Part shown: piece after piece, positions 1-4,213 of the stretch
Layout of the letters: each line of letters opens with the position of its first letter
Numbering within the stretch: position 1 is the stretch's first letter
From: Kiloniellaceae bacterium
Lineage (GTDB): Bacteria > Pseudomonadota > Alphaproteobacteria > Kiloniellales > Kiloniellaceae
DNA length: 5,174 nt
Direction of reading: 5' to 3'
Assembly: GCA_028280915.1 (NCBI GenBank)
Contig: JANQKX010000082.1
Coordinates: 1 to 5,174, forward strand
The notes under the pieces: model-generated
Seen by the model: only the letters and a program-made list of their open reading frames with translations
Told to the model about the DNA's origin: nothing
Database searches by the model: none
Position numbers and translations under genes: made by a program

Positions 1-89
1 CCGGGGCGGGGCTTTACGTGTTCTACCGGGAAACGCGACGGGGTCCCGACGCCGTGGTGCAACGGCCGTCGCCGGATAAAGAGCTCTAA
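1..89 (+). CDS. C-terminal end of an EamA/DMT-type membrane transporter (partial)
   Basis: Only the last 28 codons are in the window, read in the frame that starts at base 3 and stops at TAA 87-89. The peptide begins GAGLYVFYRETRRG and ends in a hydrophilic tail, DKEL. A short hydrophobic stretch with GLY-x-FYRE followed by a basic RRG and a polar tail is how the last transmembrane helix of many EamA (drug/metabolite transporter superfamily) proteins ends. The other two frames give lower-complexity, arginine-rich peptides that look like noise. The stop overlaps the stop of the convergent Nudix gene. Family assignment is from this short C-terminal signature only, so it is an inference; any inner-membrane protein with a similar last helix is an alternative. 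Substrate cannot be told. Confidence 0.6.
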   Translation, partial: GAGLYVFYRETRRGPDAVVQRPSPDKEL

Positions 90-535
90 ATCCGTTTTGT
101 CGCCTTTAGGGCTTGTTTGACCGCCCAGCGGTGGGAATCGTCGGTCAGGGTGGCGATGGCTTTTTTGGGCGGCACCCAGTGGGGATGATGATCCGCCTCG
201 ATCTCGTCGCGGGAGCGCCCCAGAATGTCGATGAGAAAATAGGTGCAGCGCTTGTTGAAATAGGCCTGGCGCCGTTCGGAATATCTGTATTGGCCGGCGG
301 CGCCGATCTGCCGCCTGATGCAGACGGCATAACCGGTCTCTTCCCGGCATTCCCGCAAGACCGCTTCCTCGGCTGTTTCCTTGCCGTCCAGGCCGCCGCC
401 GGGCAGGACCAGCTTATTGGGCACGGTCACCAGCAGGATGCGCCCCTTGGCGTCAAAAGCGATGCCATAGGCGCTCGGCCGGATGCGGTAGCTCTCGCCC
501 GGCACATATTCGCCGAATTGTGGAACGTCGCCCAT
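86..535 (-). CDS. Nudix hydrolase (149 aa)
   Basis: Members of this family hydrolyse a nucleoside diphosphate linked to another moiety (for example oxidised dNTPs, ADP-ribose or dinucleoside polyphosphates), using Mg2+ bound by the Nudix box. The box is complete at residues 47-69: G47, five residues, E53, seven residues, then RECREETGY, which fits GX5EX7REUXEEXGU except that the last position is Tyr instead of an aliphatic. It is preceded by the usual LPGGG, with a beta strand (GRILLV, residues 31-36) before it. Length suits a single-domain Nudix enzyme. I chose the ATG at 535 because MGDVPQFGEYVPGESYRIRP resembles the usual start of this group, and because a GGGA lies 9-12 bases upstream. 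A GTG at 616 would add 27 residues with no family look. The gene follows the EamA gene on the same strand after a 194-base gap, so co-transcription is possible but not shown. Substrate cannot be predicted. Confidence 0.9.
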   Translation of the reverse strand: MGDVPQFGEYVPGESYRIRPSAYGIAFDAKGRILLVTVPNKLVLPGGGLDGKETAEEAVLRECREETGYAVCIRRQIGAAGQYRYSERRQAYFNKRCTYFLIDILGRSRDEIEADHHPHWVPPKKAIATLTDDSHRWAVKQALKATKRI

Positions 536-679
536 AGATTGGTCCCGTTGCAAAGGCAGGATCTGCGGACAAGCCTGCCGAACCGGTCGGGAAAGCAAGC
601 CACAATGGCCGATCACTCCGGATCAGCTGACCCAAGATCAGATTGGCCGCCGCTGTAACATGGGCAAGAGGATTTGTAT

Positions 680-699
680 AGCCCGGCCGCGGGCGGGCT
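680..699 (-). terminator. weak hairpin after the EamA gene
   Basis: AGCCCG (680-685) pairs with CGGGCT (694-699), giving a 6-bp stem around an 8-base loop, 30 bases beyond the EamA stop on the − strand. No clean T run follows on either strand; the − strand continues TATACAAATCC. It could be a weak or Rho-assisted stop, or chance in GC-rich sequence. The rest of the 536-729 gap shows no promoter or gene that I can support. Confidence 0.25.
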
Positions 700-729
700 T
701 ATCCCCGCGTGCTTTATGAAAACAGACGC

Positions 730-1659
730 TCAAGGTTCTGGTTTAACAGCAACTTTTCTGGTTTCACGCCGGCTGGCCATGGGCAGGACCTCGACCAATC
801 CGGCGGCCAGGATCAAGAGAGCGCCGCTGATCTCACGCCAGCCGAAGGGCTCGTCCGTCAGGACGGCCGCCGAGGACACGCCGACCACGATCTCGGCCAT
901 GAACAAGATGCCGACCCGGGCCGGGCTCAAAAGAGCGGTCGGCCAAATGGTCATGATGGAGAGGGGCAGCATGACCAGGGCGACGGCGGCGAGCCACGGC
1001 CAGATCTGGGCCAACACCGCTGCGGTCGGAAAGTCATTGGGGATGCCGATGGGCAGCACGGCCAGGATCACCGAGGTCAAGGCGGCGAAGACCACGAAAA
1101 GGAAGGTTTTTTCCAACACCAGGACGGCGCCACCGCGAAACAGGCGCACGGAGGCAAACGACCAGGTGAGACCCGACAAGAGCGCCAGCCAGTCGCCCAA
1201 GTTGCGGGGCCAGGGGAATTGAACGCCGGTTCCCAGGATCACCAGCAGGCCGCCCAGGCCCAGCACCAGCGCCAGTACCCGATTGAGGCGGGGCTTTTCC
1301 CCCAGGACCAAAATCCCCAGCAGGGTGCTCCAGACCGGTGTCATGTAAAACAGCAGCAGGGCGCGCACCACCTCGGTCAAATTGAAGCTGATGGCATAAA
1401 AGGAGAAGGCCACGCCCGCGAGGCAGCCGGCGATCAGCATGTCCCGGGTTCCGGCCGCAAAAAGGCGTCGCCGCCACAGGATCAGGGGCAGGAAAACCAC
1501 CACGCAGCTGGCGAAGATCAGGGCGCTGGTCCAGGCCGCGCTCACCCCTTGGCTTTCCACCTGCCGGACAGGCAGCCAGAAAAGCCCCCAAAAGGCGGCG
1601 CTCACCAAGATCACAAAACTGGGCAACAGGTCAGAACGCTGCCGCAAAAAGCCCATCAT
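730..1659 (-). CDS. EamA/DMT-family membrane transporter (309 aa)
   Basis: This is an inner-membrane transporter of the drug/metabolite transporter superfamily, whose members mostly export small metabolites or drugs. The protein shows about ten hydrophobic segments in two repeated halves, roughly residues 13-30, 41-61, 74-93, 98-118, 126-144, 155-172, 183-203, 217-235, 241-263 and 277-294. Family-like features are FWGLFWLPVR in helix 1, YMTPVWSTLLGILVLGEKP closing helix 4, and its second-half counterpart, LSPARVGILFMAEIVVG followed by LTDEPFGWREISGALLILAG-like sequence. About 300 residues is the normal length. The ATG at 1659 is preceded by GGAG six bases upstream (1666-1669 on the + strand); an ATG immediately after it encodes Met2. 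The tail after residue 296 is basic and polar, consistent with a cytoplasmic C-terminus. It is divergent from the cold-shock gene and upstream of the Nudix gene. Substrate unknown; the fold assignment is secure. Confidence 0.92.
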   Translation of the reverse strand: MMGFLRQRSDLLPSFVILVSAAFWGLFWLPVRQVESQGVSAAWTSALIFASCVVVFLPLILWRRRLFAAGTRDMLIAGCLAGVAFSFYAISFNLTEVVRALLLFYMTPVWSTLLGILVLGEKPRLNRVLALVLGLGGLLVILGTGVQFPWPRNLGDWLALLSGLTWSFASVRLFRGGAVLVLEKTFLFVVFAALTSVILAVLPIGIPNDFPTAAVLAQIWPWLAAVALVMLPLSIMTIWPTALLSPARVGILFMAEIVVGVSSAAVLTDEPFGWREISGALLILAAGLVEVLPMASRRETRKVAVKPEP

Positions 1660-1681
1660 TCACCACTCCACAAAGGTGCCA

Positions 1682-1702
1682 AATCCCCCAAAAGCGGGGA
1701 TT
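1682..1702 (-). promoter_or_regulatory. hairpin in the EamA 5' leader
   Basis: AATCCCC (1682-1688) and GGGGATT (1696-1702) form a perfect 7-bp stem with a 7-base loop. On the − strand it ends 22 bases before the EamA ATG and 12 bases before its GGAG. No T run follows on that strand (it continues TGGCACC), so it does not look like a terminator. It could affect translation or mRNA stability, or be a DNA palindrome bound by a regulator. The pairing is seen; the role is inferred. Confidence 0.35.
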
Positions 1703-1773
1703 GCCGCCCAAAAAAAGTATAAAAACAATCGGGCCGAACCGGGGAGCCTGGCCGCCGACGGGCGAAATTTGTC

Positions 1774-1802
1774 TTGACTTTCATTCCCTTGGCAACAAGA
1801 AA
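1774..1802 (+). promoter_or_regulatory. weak candidate promoter for the cold-shock gene
   Basis: TTGACT at 1774-1779, preceded by C, gives the CTTGAC form common in alphaproteobacterial −35 boxes. At a 17-base spacer the −10 position reads AAGAAA (1797-1802), only three of six matches to TATAAT, so support rests on the −35. A start near 1809 would give a leader of about 230 bases, in line with the long 5' UTRs known for many cold-shock genes. Confidence 0.25.
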
Positions 1803-1847
1803 TTTGCCGTGTGAGCGCGTTGCGGTCACGCGGTCAGCGAGGTTATC

Positions 1848-1901
1848 GGGATCGTTGTGGCAATCGGCGGCTTTCGGCGACTGGGATCGATGATCCCTTT
1901 T
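1848..1901 (+). promoter_or_regulatory. possible attenuator or RNA switch in the csp leader
   Basis: GGGATC (1883-1888) and GATCCC (1892-1897) form a perfect 6-bp stem with a three-base GAT loop, followed at once by TTTT (1898-1901), a compact intrinsic-terminator shape. The same 3' arm can instead pair with an upstream GGGATCGTTG (1848-1857): CGATGATCCC (1888-1897) matches it over 10 bp including two G-U pairs. The two helices are mutually exclusive. That is the logic of an attenuator or temperature-dependent switch, but a short U run and no comparative data keep this an inference. Confidence 0.35.
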
Positions 1902-1986
1902 GCCTGTTTGGATAGCCAGTAAATTAGCGGGCACGGCGACCTTCGCCCGAAGCACCATCGTACCCTCTGAAATATTGGACTTGGTT

Positions 1987-2005
1987 GGTTTCCCTTGGGG
2001 GAACC
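1987..2005 (+). promoter_or_regulatory. hairpin upstream of the csp ribosome binding site
   Basis: GGTTTCCC (1987-1994) and GGGGAACC (1998-2005) form an 8-bp stem with one G-U pair and a three-base TTG loop. It ends 25 bases before the SD of the cold-shock gene. Cold-shock mRNAs are known for leader structure that changes with temperature; whether this hairpin takes part is inferred. Confidence 0.4.
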
Positions 2006-2030
2006 GGAATGTGTTTAGTGCCAACATTAT

Positions 2031-2035
2031 GGAGG
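2031..2035 (+). promoter_or_regulatory. strong SD of the cold-shock gene
   Basis: GGAGG lies five bases upstream of the ATG at 2041. It decides the start: an in-frame ATG at 2029 overlaps this SD and would add MEGL to a protein whose family starts right before KGTVKWF. Confidence 0.8.
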
Positions 2036-2040
2036 GATTA

Positions 2041-2250
2041 ATGCCCAAAGGTACCGTTAAATGGTTCAACAGCCAAAAAGGCTATGGTTTCATCACCCCG
2101 GACGAGGGCGGCGCGGATGCCTTTGTCCACATCTCCGCCGTGGAGCGCTCGGGCCTCATGGGTCTGAACGATGGGGATAAGGTGGAATATGAAATGGCCC
2201 GGGGCAAAAACGGCAAGATGGCTGCGGCGAACTTGAAACTCGAGGAGTAA
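2041..2250 (+). CDS. CspA-family cold-shock protein (69 aa)
   Basis: This is a single cold-shock domain, a five-stranded OB-fold beta barrel that binds single-stranded RNA and DNA and acts as an RNA chaperone in the cytoplasm, melting mRNA structure at low temperature or in stationary phase. The protein starts MPKGTVKWFNSQKGYGFI. RNP1 is KGYGFI (residues 13-18) and RNP2 is the FVHIS motif (28-32), with the aromatic residues W8, F9, Y15, F17 and F28 that stack on bases. Length is exactly typical. A strong GGAGG fixes the start. It appears monocistronic: an intrinsic terminator lies about 100 bases after the stop, ahead of the DinB gene. The long leader with hairpins suggests post-transcriptional control. 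Bacteria usually carry several paralogues, and I cannot tell whether this one is cold-induced or constitutive, so no symbol is given. Confidence 0.97.
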   Translation: MPKGTVKWFNSQKGYGFITPDEGGADAFVHISAVERSGLMGLNDGDKVEYEMARGKNGKMAAANLKLEE

Positions 2251-2251
2251 G

Positions 2252-2271
2252 AGCCCGGCCTTGTGCCGGCT
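2252..2271 (+). other. small hairpin right after the csp stop
   Basis: CCGGC (2255-2259) pairs with GCCGG (2265-2269) around a 5-base loop, extended by AG/CT (2252-2253 with 2270-2271) past one bulged C. It starts two bases after the stop codon. No T run follows, so it is not a standard terminator. It may protect the 3' end of the reading frame or be part of the larger structured 3' UTR. Confidence 0.35.
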
Positions 2272-2298
2272 GCCGTTGATTTAGCTGCCGTTGATTTA
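2269..2298 (+). repeat. perfect 15-bp tandem repeat, two copies
   Basis: GCTGCCGTTGATTTA occurs at 2269-2283 and again directly at 2284-2298 without mismatch. The first copy shares its first three bases with the hairpin that follows the csp stop. An identical, adjacent pair suggests a recent slippage duplication in the 3' UTR. Each copy contains TTGATT; a box of this kind at 2276 has AAAGAT 17 bases on, a poor promoter match. Confidence 0.9.
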
Positions 2299-2305
2299 AA
2301 AGATA

Positions 2306-2340
2306 CGGCCCAACATGGGAAAACCTTGTTGGCAAGGCCG
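2306..2340 (+). other. compound hairpin in the csp 3' UTR
   Basis: CGGC (2306-2309) pairs with GCCG (2337-2340), CCAACA (2310-2315) with TGTTGG (2327-2332), then after a T-T mismatch GG (2317-2318) with CC (2324-2325), leaving a GAAAA loop. The 3' side has a four-base bulge, CAAG (2333-2336). Twelve pairs in 35 bases outside any gene make this a plausible RNA element, either part of the csp 3' UTR or of a separate small RNA that ends at the following terminator. Confidence 0.45.
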
Positions 2341-2350
2341 CAAAACTTAG

Positions 2351-2382
2351 ATGCCGGGCCGATCCGTTGGACCCGGCATTTT
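2351..2382 (+). terminator. intrinsic terminator of the cold-shock transcript
   Basis: ATGCCGGG (2351-2358) and CCCGGCAT (2372-2379) form a perfect 8-bp GC-rich stem, extendable by CC (2359-2360) with GG (2369-2370) past a bulged A. TTTT at 2379-2382 overlaps the last stem base. Orientation and position fit the end of the csp mRNA, about 130 bases after its stop codon. Confidence 0.75.
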
Positions 2383-2420
2383 CGTTGCCCTATCGGCGCG
2401 CCGTTGATGTGTGCTGGGAG

Positions 2421-2449
2421 CTGACGAATCTTGCCGCGCCGTGTATACA
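2421..2449 (+). promoter_or_regulatory. candidate promoter of the DinB-family gene
   Basis: CTGACG (2421-2426) and TATACA (2444-2449) are separated by exactly 17 bases; each matches four of six consensus bases of the housekeeping sigma factor. TGTATACA (2442-2449) is also a perfect palindrome. The expected transcription start, about seven bases past the −10, falls at 2455-2458, on the ATG of the gene itself. Confidence 0.45.
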
Positions 2450-2456
2450 GCCGGGC

Positions 2457-3023
2457 ATGGAGCTCGCGACTTACTTCAGCGCCCAGGCCCATAACAACGC
2501 TTGGGCAAATCATCGGCTGTTGCAGGCCTGCGCCCAATTGGCGCCGGCGGAGGTGAGCGCCACCCGCCGGGGATTCTTTCCATCGATCATCGAAACGCTC
2601 AATCACATCCTGACGGTGGATTGGTTTTACGTGAGCGCCCTGGAAGGGGCTTGCGTGGGGCCGGCCGCGTACGAGCCGGAGGTGCCCCACGGGGCGCTTT
2701 CCGATCTGATCCCGGCGCAAAGGGCGGTGGACCGGCGGCTGATCGCCCTCTGCGGCCGGCAGACAGACGACAGCTTGGCGGAGGCCGTGGACTTGCTGCG
2801 CCTTGACTGGGTCCAGCGGGAGCGCCGCGACCGGGTGCTGCTGCATCTCTTTCAACATCAGATCCACCACCGGGGCCAGGTCCATGCCATGCTGTCCGAA
2901 ACGGCGGTGGCGCCGCCCCAGCTGGACGAGTTTTTCCTTGGCGACCCGAGGGAGCAGGCCCTGCGCGCCGATGATTTTGCCGCGCTGGATTTTGAGGAAG
3001 CCGCGATCTGGGAGGAGGGGTGA
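2457..3023 (+). CDS. DinB-family putative metal-dependent protein (188 aa)
   Basis: DinB/YfiT-type proteins are four-helix bundles with a three-histidine metal site; characterised relatives act as thiol-dependent transferases or metal-dependent hydrolases, but most have no known substrate. The typical opening is visible (ATYFSAQAHNNAWANHRLL). The likely metal ligands are H50 (ETLNHILTVDW) and the pair H134 and H138 in LFQHQIHHRGQ, which is the hallmark HxxxHRGQ segment. The acidic tail, LDEFFLGDP followed by LRADDFAALDFEEAAIWEEG, fits the subgroup annotated as damage-inducible protein DinB. This DinB is unrelated to DNA polymerase IV of the same name. I chose ATG 2457 because homologues start there. 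The frame stays open upstream to a TTG at 2367, but that lies inside the csp terminator. No SD is visible, and a promoter sits immediately upstream. corA follows 61 bases later and may share the transcript. I see no GAAC-N7-GTTC SOS box nearby. Confidence 0.88.
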   Translation: MELATYFSAQAHNNAWANHRLLQACAQLAPAEVSATRRGFFPSIIETLNHILTVDWFYVSALEGACVGPAAYEPEVPHGALSDLIPAQRAVDRRLIALCGRQTDDSLAEAVDLLRLDWVQRERRDRVLLHLFQHQIHHRGQVHAMLSETAVAPPQLDEFFLGDPREQALRADDFAALDFEEAAIWEEG

Positions 3024-3070
3024 GCCCGTTCGCGGCCGGTCAACAACCCTATGCGGGTGACCAGTCGATA

Positions 3071-3080
3071 GAGGGGAGAG
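3071..3080 (+). promoter_or_regulatory. purine-rich SD of corA
   Basis: GAGGGGAGAG precedes the ATG at 3085, with the GGGGAG core (3073-3078) six bases from the start codon. Just upstream, GGTCA (3038-3042) and TGACC (3058-3062) could pair loosely, but the stem is only 5 bp and I give it no role. Confidence 0.7.
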
Positions 3081-3084
3081 ACGG

Positions 3085-4056
3085 ATGTTACGGGCCTTTT
3101 TGAAGGGCGATGAGGGCGCACTGGAGATCCGTGAGGACCTGACCGGTCTGAAACCCGATCAGGTGCATTGGATCGACCTGCACCACCCCTCCCAGGAAGA
3201 GCGGCAGGTGGCGGAGCAGTTTTTGGGCGTGCCCTTGCCCAGCCACGCGGACATGCAGGAAATCGAGCCGTCCAGCCGCCTCTACCGGGACGAGGAGGTT
3301 CTGCGGGTCACCGCGACCATTCTATCTCAGGCCGATTCGGAAAAGCCCCTGTTGTCGCCCATCACCTTCATGTTGACCCAGGACTGCCTGATCACCATCC
3401 GCTATTCCGATCCCCTGCCGTTCCGTACTTTTCAGGAACATGCCAGCCAGCACCCGGCCATCTGTTCTTCCGGCGTGACCGCCTTTGCGGGCTTGATGGA
3501 GGCGATCATCGATCGCTTGGCGGATATCCTTGAGATGGTGGGCAACGGCGTGGAGCAGCTGTCCCACGAGATTTTTTCGCCGCCGGGCAAGCGGCCCCGG
3601 TCCCGCGACTTCGAGGAGGTCTTGGTGCGCGTGGGGCGCTTCGGTGATCTGAACTCCCGGGTGCGGGAATCCCTGCTCAGCATCTCCCGCTTCATGATTT
3701 TCCTGGATTCCGTGATGGATGCCATGGACGACGACCATATCAAGGCCCGGCACCGGACCATCAAGCAGGATCTCCATTCCTTGACCGACCACAGCGATTT
3801 CCTGGCCGGCAAGGTCACCTTCTTGCTGGATGCCACCCTGGGCATGATTTCCATCGAACAAAACGCCATCATCAAGATCTTTTCCGTGGCCGCGGTGGTG
3901 TTCCTGCCGCCCACGCTGATCGCCAGCATTTACGGCATGAATTTTCACGACATGCCCGAACTGACGTGGCCCATCGGCTATCCCGTGGCCATCTTTCTGA
4001 TGGTTGTCTCGGCTGTTCTCCCCTATTTCTACTTCAAGCGCCGCGGCTGGCTTTAG
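3085..4056 (+). CDS. corA: CorA-family Mg2+/divalent cation transporter (323 aa)
   Basis: CorA forms a homopentameric inner-membrane channel that brings in Mg2+ (also Co2+ and Ni2+), gated by Mg2+ bound at cytoplasmic subunit interfaces. The cytoplasmic part covers about residues 1-260, with the usual WIDL (29-32) near the N-terminus, EIEPSSRLY (60-68) and a long helical region (about 130-260) forming the funnel stalk. TM1 is about 264-282 and ends in the signature GMN at 284-286, the selectivity motif. The periplasmic loop carries MPEL (290-293), as in classical CorA. TM2 is about 299-317, followed by the basic end KRRGWL. Full length is typical (about 315-325). The start is set by the SD six bases upstream. 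It follows the DinB gene by 61 bases on the same strand, and a large hairpin at 4092-4125 ends the unit. ZntB, the related Zn2+ transporter, is the main alternative; MPEL after GMN favours CorA. Confidence 0.94.
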   Translation: MLRAFLKGDEGALEIREDLTGLKPDQVHWIDLHHPSQEERQVAEQFLGVPLPSHADMQEIEPSSRLYRDEEVLRVTATILSQADSEKPLLSPITFMLTQDCLITIRYSDPLPFRTFQEHASQHPAICSSGVTAFAGLMEAIIDRLADILEMVGNGVEQLSHEIFSPPGKRPRSRDFEEVLVRVGRFGDLNSRVRESLLSISRFMIFLDSVMDAMDDDHIKARHRTIKQDLHSLTDHSDFLAGKVTFLLDATLGMISIEQNAIIKIFSVAAVVFLPPTLIASIYGMNFHDMPELTWPIGYPVAIFLMVVSAVLPYFYFKRRGWL

Positions 4057-4091
4057 GGATCAGAAGCCAAGAAAAAGTCCCCAGAATCAAG

Positions 4092-4125
4092 AAGCCCCGA
4101 CCCGCCGAATGGCGGATCGGGCCTT
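4092..4125. terminator. large hairpin, probable bidirectional terminator between corA and the SBP gene
   Basis: CCGCC (4102-4106) pairs with GGCGG (4111-4115) around a GAAT loop, CCCGA (4096-4100) with TCGGG (4117-4121) past a C-A mismatch, and AAG (4092-4094) with CTT (4123-4125) past a C-C mismatch. That makes 13 pairs in all, between two convergent genes. Neither side has a strong T tract: the + strand continues with C-rich sequence, while on the − strand TTCTTGATTCT is moderately T-rich. Position favours a shared terminator. The remainder of the 4057-4213 gap shows nothing else I can support. Confidence 0.55.
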
Positions 4126-4213
4126 CCCCGGAGAGGGCCGCCGCCTTGAAGCCAGGTCCGTGGCCAAGACGGCGAACCACTGAGCCAAGCCTCGAAGGGG
4201 CCCGGCCCAATCC

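Larger units (their letters stand above)
1660..2040. other. divergent intergenic region and long csp leader
   Basis: This 381-base stretch lies between the divergent starts of the EamA and cold-shock genes. The EamA side (about 1660-1740) holds its SD, a hairpin at 1682-1702 and an A/T-rich tract around 1709-1726. That tract reads TATACT on the − strand, a possible −10 for EamA, but I find no convincing −35 at 15-19 bases. The csp side holds a CTTGAC box at 1773, a tandem 8-base repeat of GCGGTCA (1822-1828 and 1830-1836), two competing helices between 1848 and 1901, and a hairpin at 1987-2005. Open frames crossing the region have no family resemblance, so I treat it as regulatory. Confidence 0.7.

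Noticed and set aside
536..616. 27-residue N-terminal extension of the Nudix protein from a GTG
   Set aside because: No SD at a proper distance and no Nudix-like content; the ATG at 535 fits the family.
113..658. 181-residue open frame on the + strand across the Nudix gene
   Set aside because: It is antisense to a complete Nudix box, has no recognisable domain of its own and no convincing start signal.
709..1722. 337-residue open frame on the + strand through the EamA gene
   Set aside because: It is rich in Q, G, H and D in a repetitive, low-complexity way and lies antisense to a clear ten-helix transporter, so it is a GC-driven shadow.
1900..2040. In-frame N-terminal extension of the cold-shock protein
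   Set aside because: The frame is open upstream, but family length, the strong GGAGG and the normal MPKGTVKWF start put the start at 2041.
1656..2069. 137-residue − strand open frame across the csp leader
   Set aside because: It overlaps both the csp start and the EamA start, no domain is seen, and the DNA there has regulatory features.
2367..2456. Upstream TTG or GTG starts for the DinB-family protein
   Set aside because: The extension does not resemble the family N-terminus, and its first codons lie inside the csp terminator and promoter region.
2383..2456. SOS (LexA) box ahead of the DinB-family gene
   Set aside because: I looked for the alphaproteobacterial GAAC-N7-GTTC pattern and found none, so damage induction is not supported by the sequence.
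2082..2885. 267-residue open frame on the − strand across csp and DinB
   Set aside because: It crosses two well-supported genes and a terminator and has no family signature.
3038..3062. Possible Mg2+-sensing leader upstream of corA
   Set aside because: Only a loose 5-bp stem fits in the 61-base gap, too small for a known Mg2+ riboswitch fold.
3322..3948. Long − strand open frames inside corA
   Set aside because: They are antisense to the CorA reading frame and lack any recognisable motif; H/D/G-rich composition is what antisense of GC-rich coding sequence gives.
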